Shown: in pieces, positions 35,470 to 43,204 of the stretch
Position numbering within the stretch: position 1 is the stretch's first letter
How the letters are laid out: the number at the start of each line of letters is the position of its first letter
From: JAFLBI01 sp964616465
GTDB lineage: Bacteria; Bacteroidota; Bacteroidia; Chitinophagales; Chitinophagaceae
Length of the DNA: 64,000 nt
Assembly: GCA_964616465.1 (NCBI GenBank)
Contig: CAZTTO010000005.1
Location: forward strand, 1 to 64,000
Direction: 5' to 3'
Position numbers and translations under genes: made by a program
The notes under the pieces: model-generated
Told to the model about the DNA's origin: nothing
What the model saw: only the letters and a program-made list of their open reading frames with translations
Databases searched by the model: none

Positions 35470-36626
35470 GCAAGCTTTTGTACAGAATAAGAATTCGGAT
35501 CAATCAAACAAATACCAGGCTTTCTGCCTACTTCTAACTTTCCAAATTGGTCAGCCATTCCTATTGCTTGCGCTCCATTCCACGTGGCCCATTGCAGGGT
35601 TTGTTCCCAAGAGATACTAGGAAACTGTTCATGAATCAGTCGAATTTCATGAAGTAGGTTCAACTCAGTATTGCTTGCCAAACTATCCGTGCCTAAACAA
35701 ATAGGTATACCAGCATCTTGTAAAAGCGAAATTGGGGGCACTTTATTTTCGATGTATAAGTTAGCGGCAATACAGATGCACGCAAAAAAATTGATAGGAT
35801 GTACCTGTGTTAGTTGTTGAATAAGAAAAAGATCGTTTTCAGTAATTTCCGTATTGTGAACAAGAATCACCTGCTTTGCCTGTTGTAGATAGGGTGCAAC
35901 GGTTTGGAAGCTCGTTTTGCCGCTTGGCTTAAATTCGGCATTTAGCAAATTGAGTCGATTGTAAAAATCAATGAACGCACCAGTTCCATCTTCAAACAGT
36001 TCGTTTTCTGGTTTGGTTTCTTGGTTATGGATGGAAATAATTTGATCGGCGAAAGTGTTTTTTAATTCACTCCATAATTGCGACGAAACAGAATAAGGCG
36101 CATGAGGTACAATGCTGATATTCTCTGGGTTAAAGTGTTCAGCAAAGCTAGTTTGTAGTTCTTTTATCTTTTCCATGCGCATAGGCGCTCCTGCAGGAAC
36201 CCATCCGCTGACCTCAAGGAAATGGTGAAAACTTAATGGACTTTTTAACTTCGGAACAATACTGGAAGTTCCATTACATATATCACCTACAGCAACAATA
36301 CCATTATCCCACATCAATTGCAGGGCCTTCGTGTGATAACCCCATTGCTCTTCTTGACTTAGAAAATCTCTTCTCTTCAGTATTTGCTCAATAAAACCTA
36401 CTAGTCCAGTTTGTTTTGGAATAACATCCTTCATGTGGCTGAGTTCCACATGGCAATGCGCATTTACAAATCCGGGTGATAAGATGCCTTTGAATTCTTC
36501 GAGATTTACTCCCGCTTCATCAACAGGAATAATGTCAACAATGCAACCATCGTTTTCCAAAACAATTGCTTGTTCTGTAAGCCATTTTTGTCCATCGAAT
36601 ATCTGCGAAGCGGTAATCTTTCTCAC
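35466..36626 (-). CDS. amidohydrolase-family protein
   Basis: 386 residues from the GTG at 36626, which fits the fold start (VRKITASQIFDG); frames further upstream give a stretch without conserved features. The metal site shows HCHVELSHM, the His in PHAPYSVS, VHNTEITE and the Asp in GTDSLASN. These fit the nucleoside or chlorohydrolase-like deaminase branch of the superfamily (SAH deaminase, aminofutalosine deaminase and others). Which substrate is used cannot be said. Confidence 0.8.
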   Translation of the reverse strand: MRKITASQIFDGQKWLTEQAIVLENDGCIVDIIPVDEAGVNLEEFKGILSPGFVNAHCHVELSHMKDVIPKQTGLVGFIEQILKRRDFLSQEEQWGYHTKALQLMWDNGIVAVGDICNGTSSIVPKLKSPLSFHHFLEVSGWVPAGAPMRMEKIKELQTSFAEHFNPENISIVPHAPYSVSSQLWSELKNTFADQIISIHNQETKPENELFEDGTGAFIDFYNRLNLLNAEFKPSGKTSFQTVAPYLQQAKQVILVHNTEITENDLFLIQQLTQVHPINFFACICIAANLYIENKVPPISLLQDAGIPICLGTDSLASNTELNLLHEIRLIHEQFPSISWEQTLQWATWNGAQAIGMADQFGKLEVGRKPGICLIDPNSYSVQKLA

Positions 36627-36796
36627 GTAATGGTAGATGAAGTTGTAAAGGTAAGGGAAGGCAAATTGCAGTAAAATTGGGCATTTGAGGTATAAATATA
36701 AAAACTGCGACAAAATTTTTATTGAAAATCAATCACTTGTGTAGGTTCGATTTAAAAAAGAAGGATAAAAATGCATTTTTTGCTCAGAAATGCTCC

Positions 36797-36804
36797 TACC
36801 TTTG
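36797..36804 (+). promoter_or_regulatory. -7 element of rplM-rpsI operon
   Basis: TACCTTTG, a perfect TAnnTTTG match, about 5 bases before the structured leader. Confidence 0.6.
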
Positions 36805-36808
36805 CACT

Positions 36809-36848
36809 CCCTAAAAATAGGGTTCCGAGCTGTTGGGATAGCGACAGC
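36809..36848 (+). promoter_or_regulatory. structured leader of rplM (candidate L13 autoregulation)
   Basis: Two short hairpins lie between the promoter and the L13 start: CCCTA-AAAA-TAGGG (36809-36822) and GCTGT (36829-36833) with ACAGC (36844-36848). Conserved leaders before rplM are known in Bacteroidia and are thought to bind L13. Whether this matches that family needs a covariance model search. Confidence 0.45.
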
Positions 36849-36866
36849 ATCATTAAAAAAAATTAT

Positions 36867-37310
36867 ATGAGCAAATTACATTTCACCACCAAACATGCGA
36901 ATGCGGCTACCGTGCAGCGTAATTGGTACGTTGTGGACGGTACTAATCAAACCGTAGGTCGGATGTGTTCTAAGATTGCCGCTGTATTGCGCGGAAAGAA
37001 CAAAGCGTATTACACTCCTCACGTAGATTGCGGAGATTACGTAATTGTGATTAATGCCGACAAGGTTGCATTCACCGGAAACAAGTTAGAAGACAAAGTT
37101 TACCAAAACTTCAGTGGTTACCCAGGCGGTTTAAGAGAAGAAGCTGCTGGTGATTTATTGAAGCGTCGTCCAGAAGTGATCATTGAGCGTGCTGTTAAGG
37201 GCATGTTGCCTAAGAACAGATTGGGTCGCAAGATGTACAAGAAGTTATTTGTATATGCTGGCGCAACTCATCCGCATACAGCGCAGAATCCTAAACAATT
37301 TACCTTTTAA
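36867..37310 (+). CDS. rplM: 50S ribosomal protein L13
   Basis: 147 residues from the ATG at 36867, which gives the normal L13 N-terminus ahead of NWYVVDGTNQTVGRM. Conserved segments include HVDCGDYVIVINADKVAFTG and GMLPKNRLGRKMYKKLFVY. It starts the usual rplM-rpsI pair. Confidence 0.96.
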   Translation: MSKLHFTTKHANAATVQRNWYVVDGTNQTVGRMCSKIAAVLRGKNKAYYTPHVDCGDYVIVINADKVAFTGNKLEDKVYQNFSGYPGGLREEAAGDLLKRRPEVIIERAVKGMLPKNRLGRKMYKKLFVYAGATHPHTAQNPKQFTF

Positions 37311-37348
37311 CCAGTTTTGGTCATCAACCAGAGCATAAGTATTGAACA

Positions 37349-37738
37349 ATGGAAAAACAAAAAAATGCAGTAGGCCGTCGTAAGGAAGCTGTCATCCGTG
37401 TTTTTATGAGCAAGGGTGAAGGCAGTATTACTGTAAACGGTAGAGACTACAAAGAATATTTCCCTTTGGTATATCTTCAGAACCAAGTGGAAGCTCCTTT
37501 AAAAACCGCTGATGTTGTTGGAAAATACAACGTAGTTGTGAATGCACAAGGTGGTGGATTAAAAGGACAGGCAGAAGCAACTAAGCTTGCGGTATCTAGA
37601 GCGTTGATTGAAATCAACCCTGATTTCCGCCCAGCTTTAAAAGCTGCCGGATACCTGAAGCGTGATCCTCGTGGTGTTGAACGTAAGAAGTTTGGTCATA
37701 AGAAAGCTAGAAGAAGCTACCAGTTCAGCAAGCGTTAA
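37349..37738 (+). CDS. rpsI: 30S ribosomal protein S9
   Basis: 129 residues, ending in the characteristic basic tail KKARRSYQFSKR that reaches the P site. GRRKEAVIRVF near the N-terminus fits S9. It is 38 bases after rplM. Confidence 0.96.
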   Translation: MEKQKNAVGRRKEAVIRVFMSKGEGSITVNGRDYKEYFPLVYLQNQVEAPLKTADVVGKYNVVVNAQGGGLKGQAEATKLAVSRALIEINPDFRPALKAAGYLKRDPRGVERKKFGHKKARRSYQFSKR

Positions 37739-37754
37739 TCATCTTGGATCGAAG

Positions 37755-37848
37755 TTGCTGGTCTTGTTATCAGCAATTTCATCCTTACTCGACAAGAACC
37801 TAACATTCAAAAACGATGGCTCCTCAACTGAACATCAGCTAAAGAGCC
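37755..37848 (+). promoter_or_regulatory. structured leader before rpsB
   Basis: TTGCTG (37755-37760) pairs with CAGCAA (37771-37776), and GGCTC (37818-37822) pairs with GAGCC (37844-37848) just before the S2 start. This is where an rpsB leader would lie; it may be an S2 autoregulatory structure. Confidence 0.4.
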
Positions 37849-37862
37849 CATAATCTGAAAAA

Positions 37863-38756
37863 ATGGAAAATAACACTTCACTTCAACAACAACTCCTAGA
37901 AGCTGGTGTACACTTTGGTCACTTGCGCAAGAAGTGGAACCCTAAGATGTTACCTTACATCTTCGCGGAGAAGAAAGGAATTCACATCATTGATTTGAAC
38001 AAAACAGTAGATCACCTACAGGAAGCTGCTGCTGCTCTTAAGCAAATTGCTAAGAGTGGAAAGAAAATCATGTTTGTTGCTACAAAGAAGCAAGCGAAAG
38101 AAATCGTGAGCGAATGTGCACAACGTGTAAACATGCCCTATGCAACTGAACGTTGGTTAGGTGGTATGTTAACAAACTTCAATACTGTTCGTAAGAGCGT
38201 GAAAAAAATGCAGAGCATTGAAAAAATGTTGGCAGATGGTAGCGCTGATAGCTTAACTAAGAAAGAAAGATTAACCTTAGCTCGTGATAAGGATAAGATG
38301 GAAAAAGTATTAGGTGGTATCTCTCAATTGGGTCGCCTTCCTGCTGCTTTGTTCTTAGTAGATATTGGTCATGAGCACATTGCTTTGGCTGAAGCTAAGC
38401 GTTTGGGTATTACAACTTTTGGAATGGTTGATACCAACTGTGATCCTAATAAAGTTGAGTTCCCAATTCCTGCAAACGATGATGCAACTAAGAGTATCGC
38501 AATTATTACTAACTATATCACTGCTGCTATTGCAGAAGGTTTGGCTGAGCGTCAAGCTTCTAAAGATGATGAAGTAGAAGATACAGACAACGAAGCTGAA
38601 AGAAAAGCAGCTCGCTTACAAGCTGAAGCTGAAGAAGAAGCAGCTCGTGGCGGTCGCCGCGGTGGTGTTCGTAATGAAGGTCCTGGTGGCCAGCCTAAGC
38701 GTCGTGTTGCAGGTGGTGCTAGTCGCAGAACTGCGGGTGGACCAGCTAAGAAATAA
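37863..38756 (+). CDS. rpsB: 30S ribosomal protein S2
   Basis: 297 residues. The S2 core (about 1-235) holds GVHFGHLRKKWNPKM and RWLGGMLTNFNTV. It is followed by a C-terminal extension of about 60 residues rich in Glu, Ala, Arg and Gly (ARGGRRGGVRNEG), as often seen in Bacteroidota. tsf follows 99 bases later, the standard order. Confidence 0.95.
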   Translation: MENNTSLQQQLLEAGVHFGHLRKKWNPKMLPYIFAEKKGIHIIDLNKTVDHLQEAAAALKQIAKSGKKIMFVATKKQAKEIVSECAQRVNMPYATERWLGGMLTNFNTVRKSVKKMQSIEKMLADGSADSLTKKERLTLARDKDKMEKVLGGISQLGRLPAALFLVDIGHEHIALAEAKRLGITTFGMVDTNCDPNKVEFPIPANDDATKSIAIITNYITAAIAEGLAERQASKDDEVEDTDNEAERKAARLQAEAEEEAARGGRRGGVRNEGPGGQPKRRVAGGASRRTAGGPAKK

Positions 38757-38855
38757 TTTTCTTATCTAACTGAAACATTACAAATTGATAACCTGTTCAA
38801 CAAATAGGTTAGGTGAAAGCCTATAGAAATTTGTAGAACAAAAATTATAGAAGAC

Positions 38856-39695
38856 ATGAGTACAAATGTTGCCATTACGGCCGCAGAAATCAATAAGCTT
38901 CGTCAAGCAACTGGTGCTGGTATGATGGATTGCCGCAAAGCTTTGACTGAAACCAACGGTGATTTTGAAGCTGCTATTGACTGGTTGCGTAAGCAGGGTC
39001 AAAAAGTTGCTGCTAAGAGAAGTGATCGCGAAGCAAAAGAAGGTGTTGTTATTGCCAAAACTAGTGCAGATAACAAAACTGGTTTTGTAATTTGTATCAG
39101 TTGCGAAACTGATTTCGTTAGTAAGAATGCAGATTTCGTTGCTTTTGCTCAGTCAATTGCAGACGCTGCTGTAGCCAACGATGTGAAGTCGGTTGACGAA
39201 TTGAATGGGGTAACTATTAATGGAATGACAGTTGCTGACATGATTAATGATAAGTTGGCTTCTATTGGAGAGAAAATAGGTGTTGCAAAATTTGAGCGCA
39301 TCGAAGCTCCATATGTTGCTTCTTACATTCATGGCGCTTACCGTATGGGTGTATTAGTTGGCTTGTCTTCAGAAGCTGCTGAAGCTGGAAAAGATGTAGC
39401 TATGCAAATTGCTGCAATGAATCCTCTTGCTGTTGATGCTAATAGCATTCCTGCTGATGTAGTTGAACGTGAAAGAAGCATTGTAATTGAGACTATGAAG
39501 AATGATCCTAAAATGGCTGGTAAGCCTGAGGATATGATTGCTAAAATTGCAGAAGGTAAATTGAATGCTTTCTTTAAAGAAAATACTTTAATGGCGCAGC
39601 CTTTTGTTAAGGACGGCAGTTTAACTGTTGAAGCTTATTTGAAACAAGCTGGCGGTGTTACAGTGAACACTTTCAAGCGTGTAGCTTTAGGATAA
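38856..39695 (+). CDS. tsf: translation elongation factor Ts
   Basis: 279 residues. The N-terminal UBA-like part LRQATGAGMMDCRKAL (about 16-31) and the ISCETDFVSKN segment are diagnostic. It recharges EF-Tu with GTP. Confidence 0.96.
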   Translation: MSTNVAITAAEINKLRQATGAGMMDCRKALTETNGDFEAAIDWLRKQGQKVAAKRSDREAKEGVVIAKTSADNKTGFVICISCETDFVSKNADFVAFAQSIADAAVANDVKSVDELNGVTINGMTVADMINDKLASIGEKIGVAKFERIEAPYVASYIHGAYRMGVLVGLSSEAAEAGKDVAMQIAAMNPLAVDANSIPADVVERERSIVIETMKNDPKMAGKPEDMIAKIAEGKLNAFFKENTLMAQPFVKDGSLTVEAYLKQAGGVTVNTFKRVALG

Positions 39696-39716
39696 TAAAA
39701 TCTTATATGGAATATT

Positions 39717-39746
39717 AAGCCGGTCTATTCGACCGGCTTTTTTGTT
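39717..39746 (+). terminator. terminator after tsf
   Basis: AAGCCGGT (39717-39724) pairs with ACCGGCTT (39732-39739), followed by a T run. Confidence 0.9.
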
Positions 39747-39797
39747 TGAATTTTTTCCCGGAATCCATTTCAGAATTGAAACAGAGCTGGTTAAAAC

Positions 39798-39811
39798 ATG
39801 ATAAAAATCAT
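39798..39811. promoter_or_regulatory. FNR-like palindrome before HHE gene and ccoI
   Basis: ATGATAAAAATCAT is a perfect dyad of the TGA-N6-TCA type (TGAT-N4-ATCA). It lies 72 bases before the HHE gene. Confidence 0.55.
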
Positions 39812-39883
39812 ATCCCGTGTTGAGTAAGGTCATGCTTATTCCTTTTGCATACGAATAACTTGCACCTATAAACCGGAGGGAAT

Positions 39884-40420
39884 ATGTTTTTAAATAAAAT
39901 TGATAATCATTCGCAGGAAGCGCTGACACCTGAGGGATTGTGTAACCTGATAGAAATGGATTTCATTCCCGATATTCAGCTCTCATTAGAAGATATACAA
40001 AAATACTTTGATAAGAATATTCATACGAAAGCAGATCCTGTATCGGCCGAATTGGTTGCCTTAATGTTCATCAAACTTAAAGACGAATTGGATCATTTGT
40101 TCAGAAAAGAAAAGGGCATACTATTTCCGTTTATCAAACAGTCATTCGCAGGAACCATGCGCGTTGGAAAATCAAAGGGTATAGACGCTAAGGTGATTGA
40201 TAGCCTTAATAAAACACAAAAGGGAATCATTCAACTTCTACAAAAAATGCGTCAGGTATTGAATAATTATTCTCCACTCTCTTATAGCACACCTGAATGG
40301 AAAGATTGTGTAAATGATATGTTTGAATTAGAGAATAAAATATTTCAGTGGATACACATTGAGCAAACTTTATTATATCCAAAGGTGGTAGAACATAAGC
40401 CCGACTTCCTATACAATTAA
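39884..40420 (+). CDS. hemerythrin/HHE-type protein
   Basis: 178 residues, all-helical. Acidic and histidine motifs (LDHLFRKEKGILFPFIK about 69-85, and HIEQTLLYPKV near the C-terminus) follow the HHE/RIC pattern, in which a di-iron site sits in a four-helix bundle. Such proteins repair Fe-S clusters or handle oxygen or nitric oxide. It lies directly upstream of ccoI and behind an FNR-like site, which suggests a role in microaerobic life. The family call is moderately strong. Confidence 0.7.
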   Translation: MFLNKIDNHSQEALTPEGLCNLIEMDFIPDIQLSLEDIQKYFDKNIHTKADPVSAELVALMFIKLKDELDHLFRKEKGILFPFIKQSFAGTMRVGKSKGIDAKVIDSLNKTQKGIIQLLQKMRQVLNNYSPLSYSTPEWKDCVNDMFELENKIFQWIHIEQTLLYPKVVEHKPDFLYN

Positions 40421-40440
40421 CTTCTATTCGATATTCATTC

Positions 40441-42849
40441 ATGGCAAAACTAACAGAAGCACAAACAGCAACTGCTTGTTATCATTGTGGCGAACCCTGT
40501 AAAGAAAAACTAATTGAAGCACATGATAAAGCATTCTGTTGTGAAGGCTGTAAGAGTGTATTTGAGATTTTGAATAAAACTGGTATGTGCGATTATTATT
40601 CGCTGACCAATCACCCAGGTGCTTCTCAAAAAATTAAAGTAAGAGCCGATAAATTTTCATTTCTAGATGATAGCGCTATAGTAAAGGCACTCATTCATTA
40701 TCAAGATGAAGAGCATACTCATGTACGCTTTTACTTACCTCAAATGCACTGTAGCAGTTGTTTATGGTTATTGGAAAACTTACATAGGATTAATGAAGGG
40801 GTGGTGAGAAGTGCCGTGAATTTTACTAGGAAAGAGGCTGAAATTATTTTCAAACATAAAGAGGTTAGCCTACGAAAAGTTGCTGAATTACTCACTTCTG
40901 TTGGTTATGAGCCTTATATTAGTCTGCAACAATTAAAAGGTCAGCGTCCAAAGGTTGATCGCTCAAAAATATATAAGTTAGGGGTTGCTGGATTTTGTTT
41001 TGCCAATATCATGCTCATGAGCTTTCCTGAGTATTTAGGTATTGATGCAAAAGAGCAAAACCTCACTAATTTATTTCGCTACCTTAATCTCTTACTTAGC
41101 TTACCTGTTTTTTTCTATAGTGCATCTGAATTTTATAGCAGTGCATGGAAAAGTTTGAAGCATCGCTTCTTAAATATTGACGCACCTATTGTGTTAGCAG
41201 TATGGGTAACTTTTGCAAGAAGTGTTGTTGAAATATTAATGGGTGAAGGCGGTGGCTATCTCGACTCAATGAGCGGCATAGTATTTTTTATGTTGGTAGG
41301 AAGAGTGCTGCAAGATAAAACCTATGAACAGTTGAGCTTTGAGCGTGATTATACTTCTTATTTTCCTATCGCTGTAACTAAATTAATTGGCGATGATGAG
41401 CAAACTGTATCTCTTCCAGATATTCAACTGGATGATACTTTGTTAATACACCACCAAGAACTCATTCCAGCCGATGGTATTATTACACGAGGAAAGGCAC
41501 TTATTGACTACAGTTTTGTAACGGGAGAAAGTGTACCAGTTGAAAAACAAATGGGGGAAATGGTGTATGCGGGTGGCCGACAAATGGGCGGTAATATAGA
41601 ATTGTTGGTAGTAAAAGAAGTTGCTCAAAGTTACTTAACACAACTTTGGAACCGTGGTAGTGCAGCCACTACCGTTCCAGATGAAGAAAGATCTTTTGTT
41701 CATTTATTAGCACGTTATTTTACATGGGTCGTTTTTGCAATTGCATTATCAGCAGCTGGATATTGGTGGATGAACGATAGTAGTTTAATTTGGCCTTCTG
41801 TAACAGCCGTATTAATTATTGCTTGTCCATGTGCATTGTTACTTAGCAATACATTCACAAACGGTAATATTATTCGAATACTAGGTAGAAACCAGTTTTA
41901 TTTACGTCACGCACAAGCTATTGAAGATATTTCAAAAGTGAATCACTTAGTGTTTGATAAGACAGGAACACTTACTACTGGTCGTTATGCAGCTATTCAA
42001 TATAGTGGAACTGATTTAGAACCAGCTGTATGGCAACGAGTGGCAGCGTTAGCTCGACAAAGTATGCATCCTATGAGTCGAGCAATAGCCAGTTATATTC
42101 AATACGGTAGTAAATTAACTGTTCATTCTTTTGAAGAACATACTGGTAAAGGAATTGAAGGCGTGGTTGCTGAACAAATGATTCGGTTAGGATCTAAAAC
42201 GTTTGTAATGCCCAATTCGGACGAGTTAGACGAAGAGCGTGTTTCTGCAGTATATGTTTCAATTAATAACAAACTTGTTGGGCATTTTAAGTTTCAAAAT
42301 GAATACAGGAAAGATGTTCCAAGCATGTTGAAGAAACTTAAAAAGAGGTTTGCCATATCTATCTTGAGTGGAGATAATGCAGGTGAAAAAAATTATTTGC
42401 AGCAGTTGTTAGGTTGGAATGCTGCCATTCTTTTCAATCAAAAGCCAAACGATAAGTTAACTGCTATTGAAACCCTTCAGCAAAACAGACAAACCGTTAT
42501 GATGATAGGTGATGGATTGAATGATGCAGGCGCTTTACAACAGGCAGATGTTGGCGTTGCAGTTGCAGAAGATACGCATGCTTTTACTCCAGCCAGTGAT
42601 GTAATTATAGCAGCAAGTGAGCTACCAAGGCTGCCAGCATTCATTCGTTTGTGTAAGATCAATAAACATATTGTGATGGTTGCATTTGTAGTTTCAATCC
42701 TCTATAACATCATTGGATTATCATTTGCGGTTCAAGGTGTTTTATCGCCTATGCTTGCCGCTATATTAATGCCAGCCAGTAGCATCAGTATTGTACTCAT
42801 TACTTATGGGTTAAGTCAATTCTATGGATGGAAACTCGGGATGAAATGA
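40441..42849 (+). CDS. ccoI: copper-transporting P-type ATPase CcoI/FixI
   Basis: 802 residues. The N-terminus has a cysteine-rich domain (CYHCGEPC, FCCEGCKSV) and a heavy-metal-associated domain with MHCSSCLWLL. Membrane helices follow, then the actuator motif FVTGESVPV, the metal-gate IIACPCALLLS, the phosphorylation site FDKTGTLTTG and GDGLNDAGAL. It exports copper for the assembly of the cbb3 oxidase encoded downstream. Confidence 0.93.
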   Translation: MAKLTEAQTATACYHCGEPCKEKLIEAHDKAFCCEGCKSVFEILNKTGMCDYYSLTNHPGASQKIKVRADKFSFLDDSAIVKALIHYQDEEHTHVRFYLPQMHCSSCLWLLENLHRINEGVVRSAVNFTRKEAEIIFKHKEVSLRKVAELLTSVGYEPYISLQQLKGQRPKVDRSKIYKLGVAGFCFANIMLMSFPEYLGIDAKEQNLTNLFRYLNLLLSLPVFFYSASEFYSSAWKSLKHRFLNIDAPIVLAVWVTFARSVVEILMGEGGGYLDSMSGIVFFMLVGRVLQDKTYEQLSFERDYTSYFPIAVTKLIGDDEQTVSLPDIQLDDTLLIHHQELIPADGIITRGKALIDYSFVTGESVPVEKQMGEMVYAGGRQMGGNIELLVVKEVAQSYLTQLWNRGSAATTVPDEERSFVHLLARYFTWVVFAIALSAAGYWWMNDSSLIWPSVTAVLIIACPCALLLSNTFTNGNIIRILGRNQFYLRHAQAIEDISKVNHLVFDKTGTLTTGRYAAIQYSGTDLEPAVWQRVAALARQSMHPMSRAIASYIQYGSKLTVHSFEEHTGKGIEGVVAEQMIRLGSKTFVMPNSDELDEERVSAVYVSINNKLVGHFKFQNEYRKDVPSMLKKLKKRFAISILSGDNAGEKNYLQQLLGWNAAILFNQKPNDKLTAIETLQQNRQTVMMIGDGLNDAGALQQADVGVAVAEDTHAFTPASDVIIAASELPRLPAFIRLCKINKHIVMVAFVVSILYNIIGLSFAVQGVLSPMLAAILMPASSISIVLITYGLSQFYGWKLGMK

Positions 42850-42921
42850 TGAGGTTTTTATTCGCTTTGTTTCAGAATAATTAAACAGAAATAGCTTGAG
42901 GGCAAAACCCATGACAAAAAC

Positions 42922-42935
42922 ATGACAAAAATCAT
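42922..42935. promoter_or_regulatory. FNR-like palindrome before ccoS
   Basis: ATGACAAAAATCAT resembles the palindrome at 39798 and shares flanking AACATGA and AATCATAT. It ends 69 bases before the ccoS start at 43005. Confidence 0.5.
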
Positions 42936-42979
42936 ATTGGTCATTGAGTTATGTCATAGGCAAGAGAAGCCATCAAAAA

Positions 42980-42987
42980 TACTTTTG
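42980..42987 (+). promoter_or_regulatory. -7 element of the cco operon
   Basis: TACTTTTG matches TAnnTTTG. The FNR-like site is centred about 55 bases upstream of it, giving a distance of about 60-65 from the expected start of transcription, which is typical of upstream-bound Crp/Fnr activators. Confidence 0.55.
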
Positions 42988-43004
42988 GACCTAAATAGCA
43001 GAAA

Positions 43005-43163
43005 ATGAGCGTCATAATCATGTTGTTAATAGCCAGTATCTCTGTTGCAGCTCTTTTTTTAGGAGCATTTATTTGGAGTGTTCGGTCTGGACAATATGAA
43101 GATGAAATGAGTCCACCCGTTCGTATGTTATTTGACGATCAACCTTCAAAAAAAACTTCTTAA
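43005..43163 (+). CDS. ccoS: cbb3 oxidase maturation protein CcoS
   Basis: 52 residues (MSVIIMLLIASISVAALFLG). One membrane helix (about 3-24) is followed by GAFIWSVRSGQYEDEMSPP, the classic CcoS pattern. It is needed for cofactor insertion into the cbb3 oxidase. It is the first gene of the oxidase operon, 41 bases before ccoNO, and is too short for most ORF cut-offs. Confidence 0.92.
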   Translation: MSVIIMLLIASISVAALFLGAFIWSVRSGQYEDEMSPPVRMLFDDQPSKKTS

Positions 43164-43204
43164 TACAATTTCAATAACCAAACACCCTTAAAACCAGGAC
43201 TACC

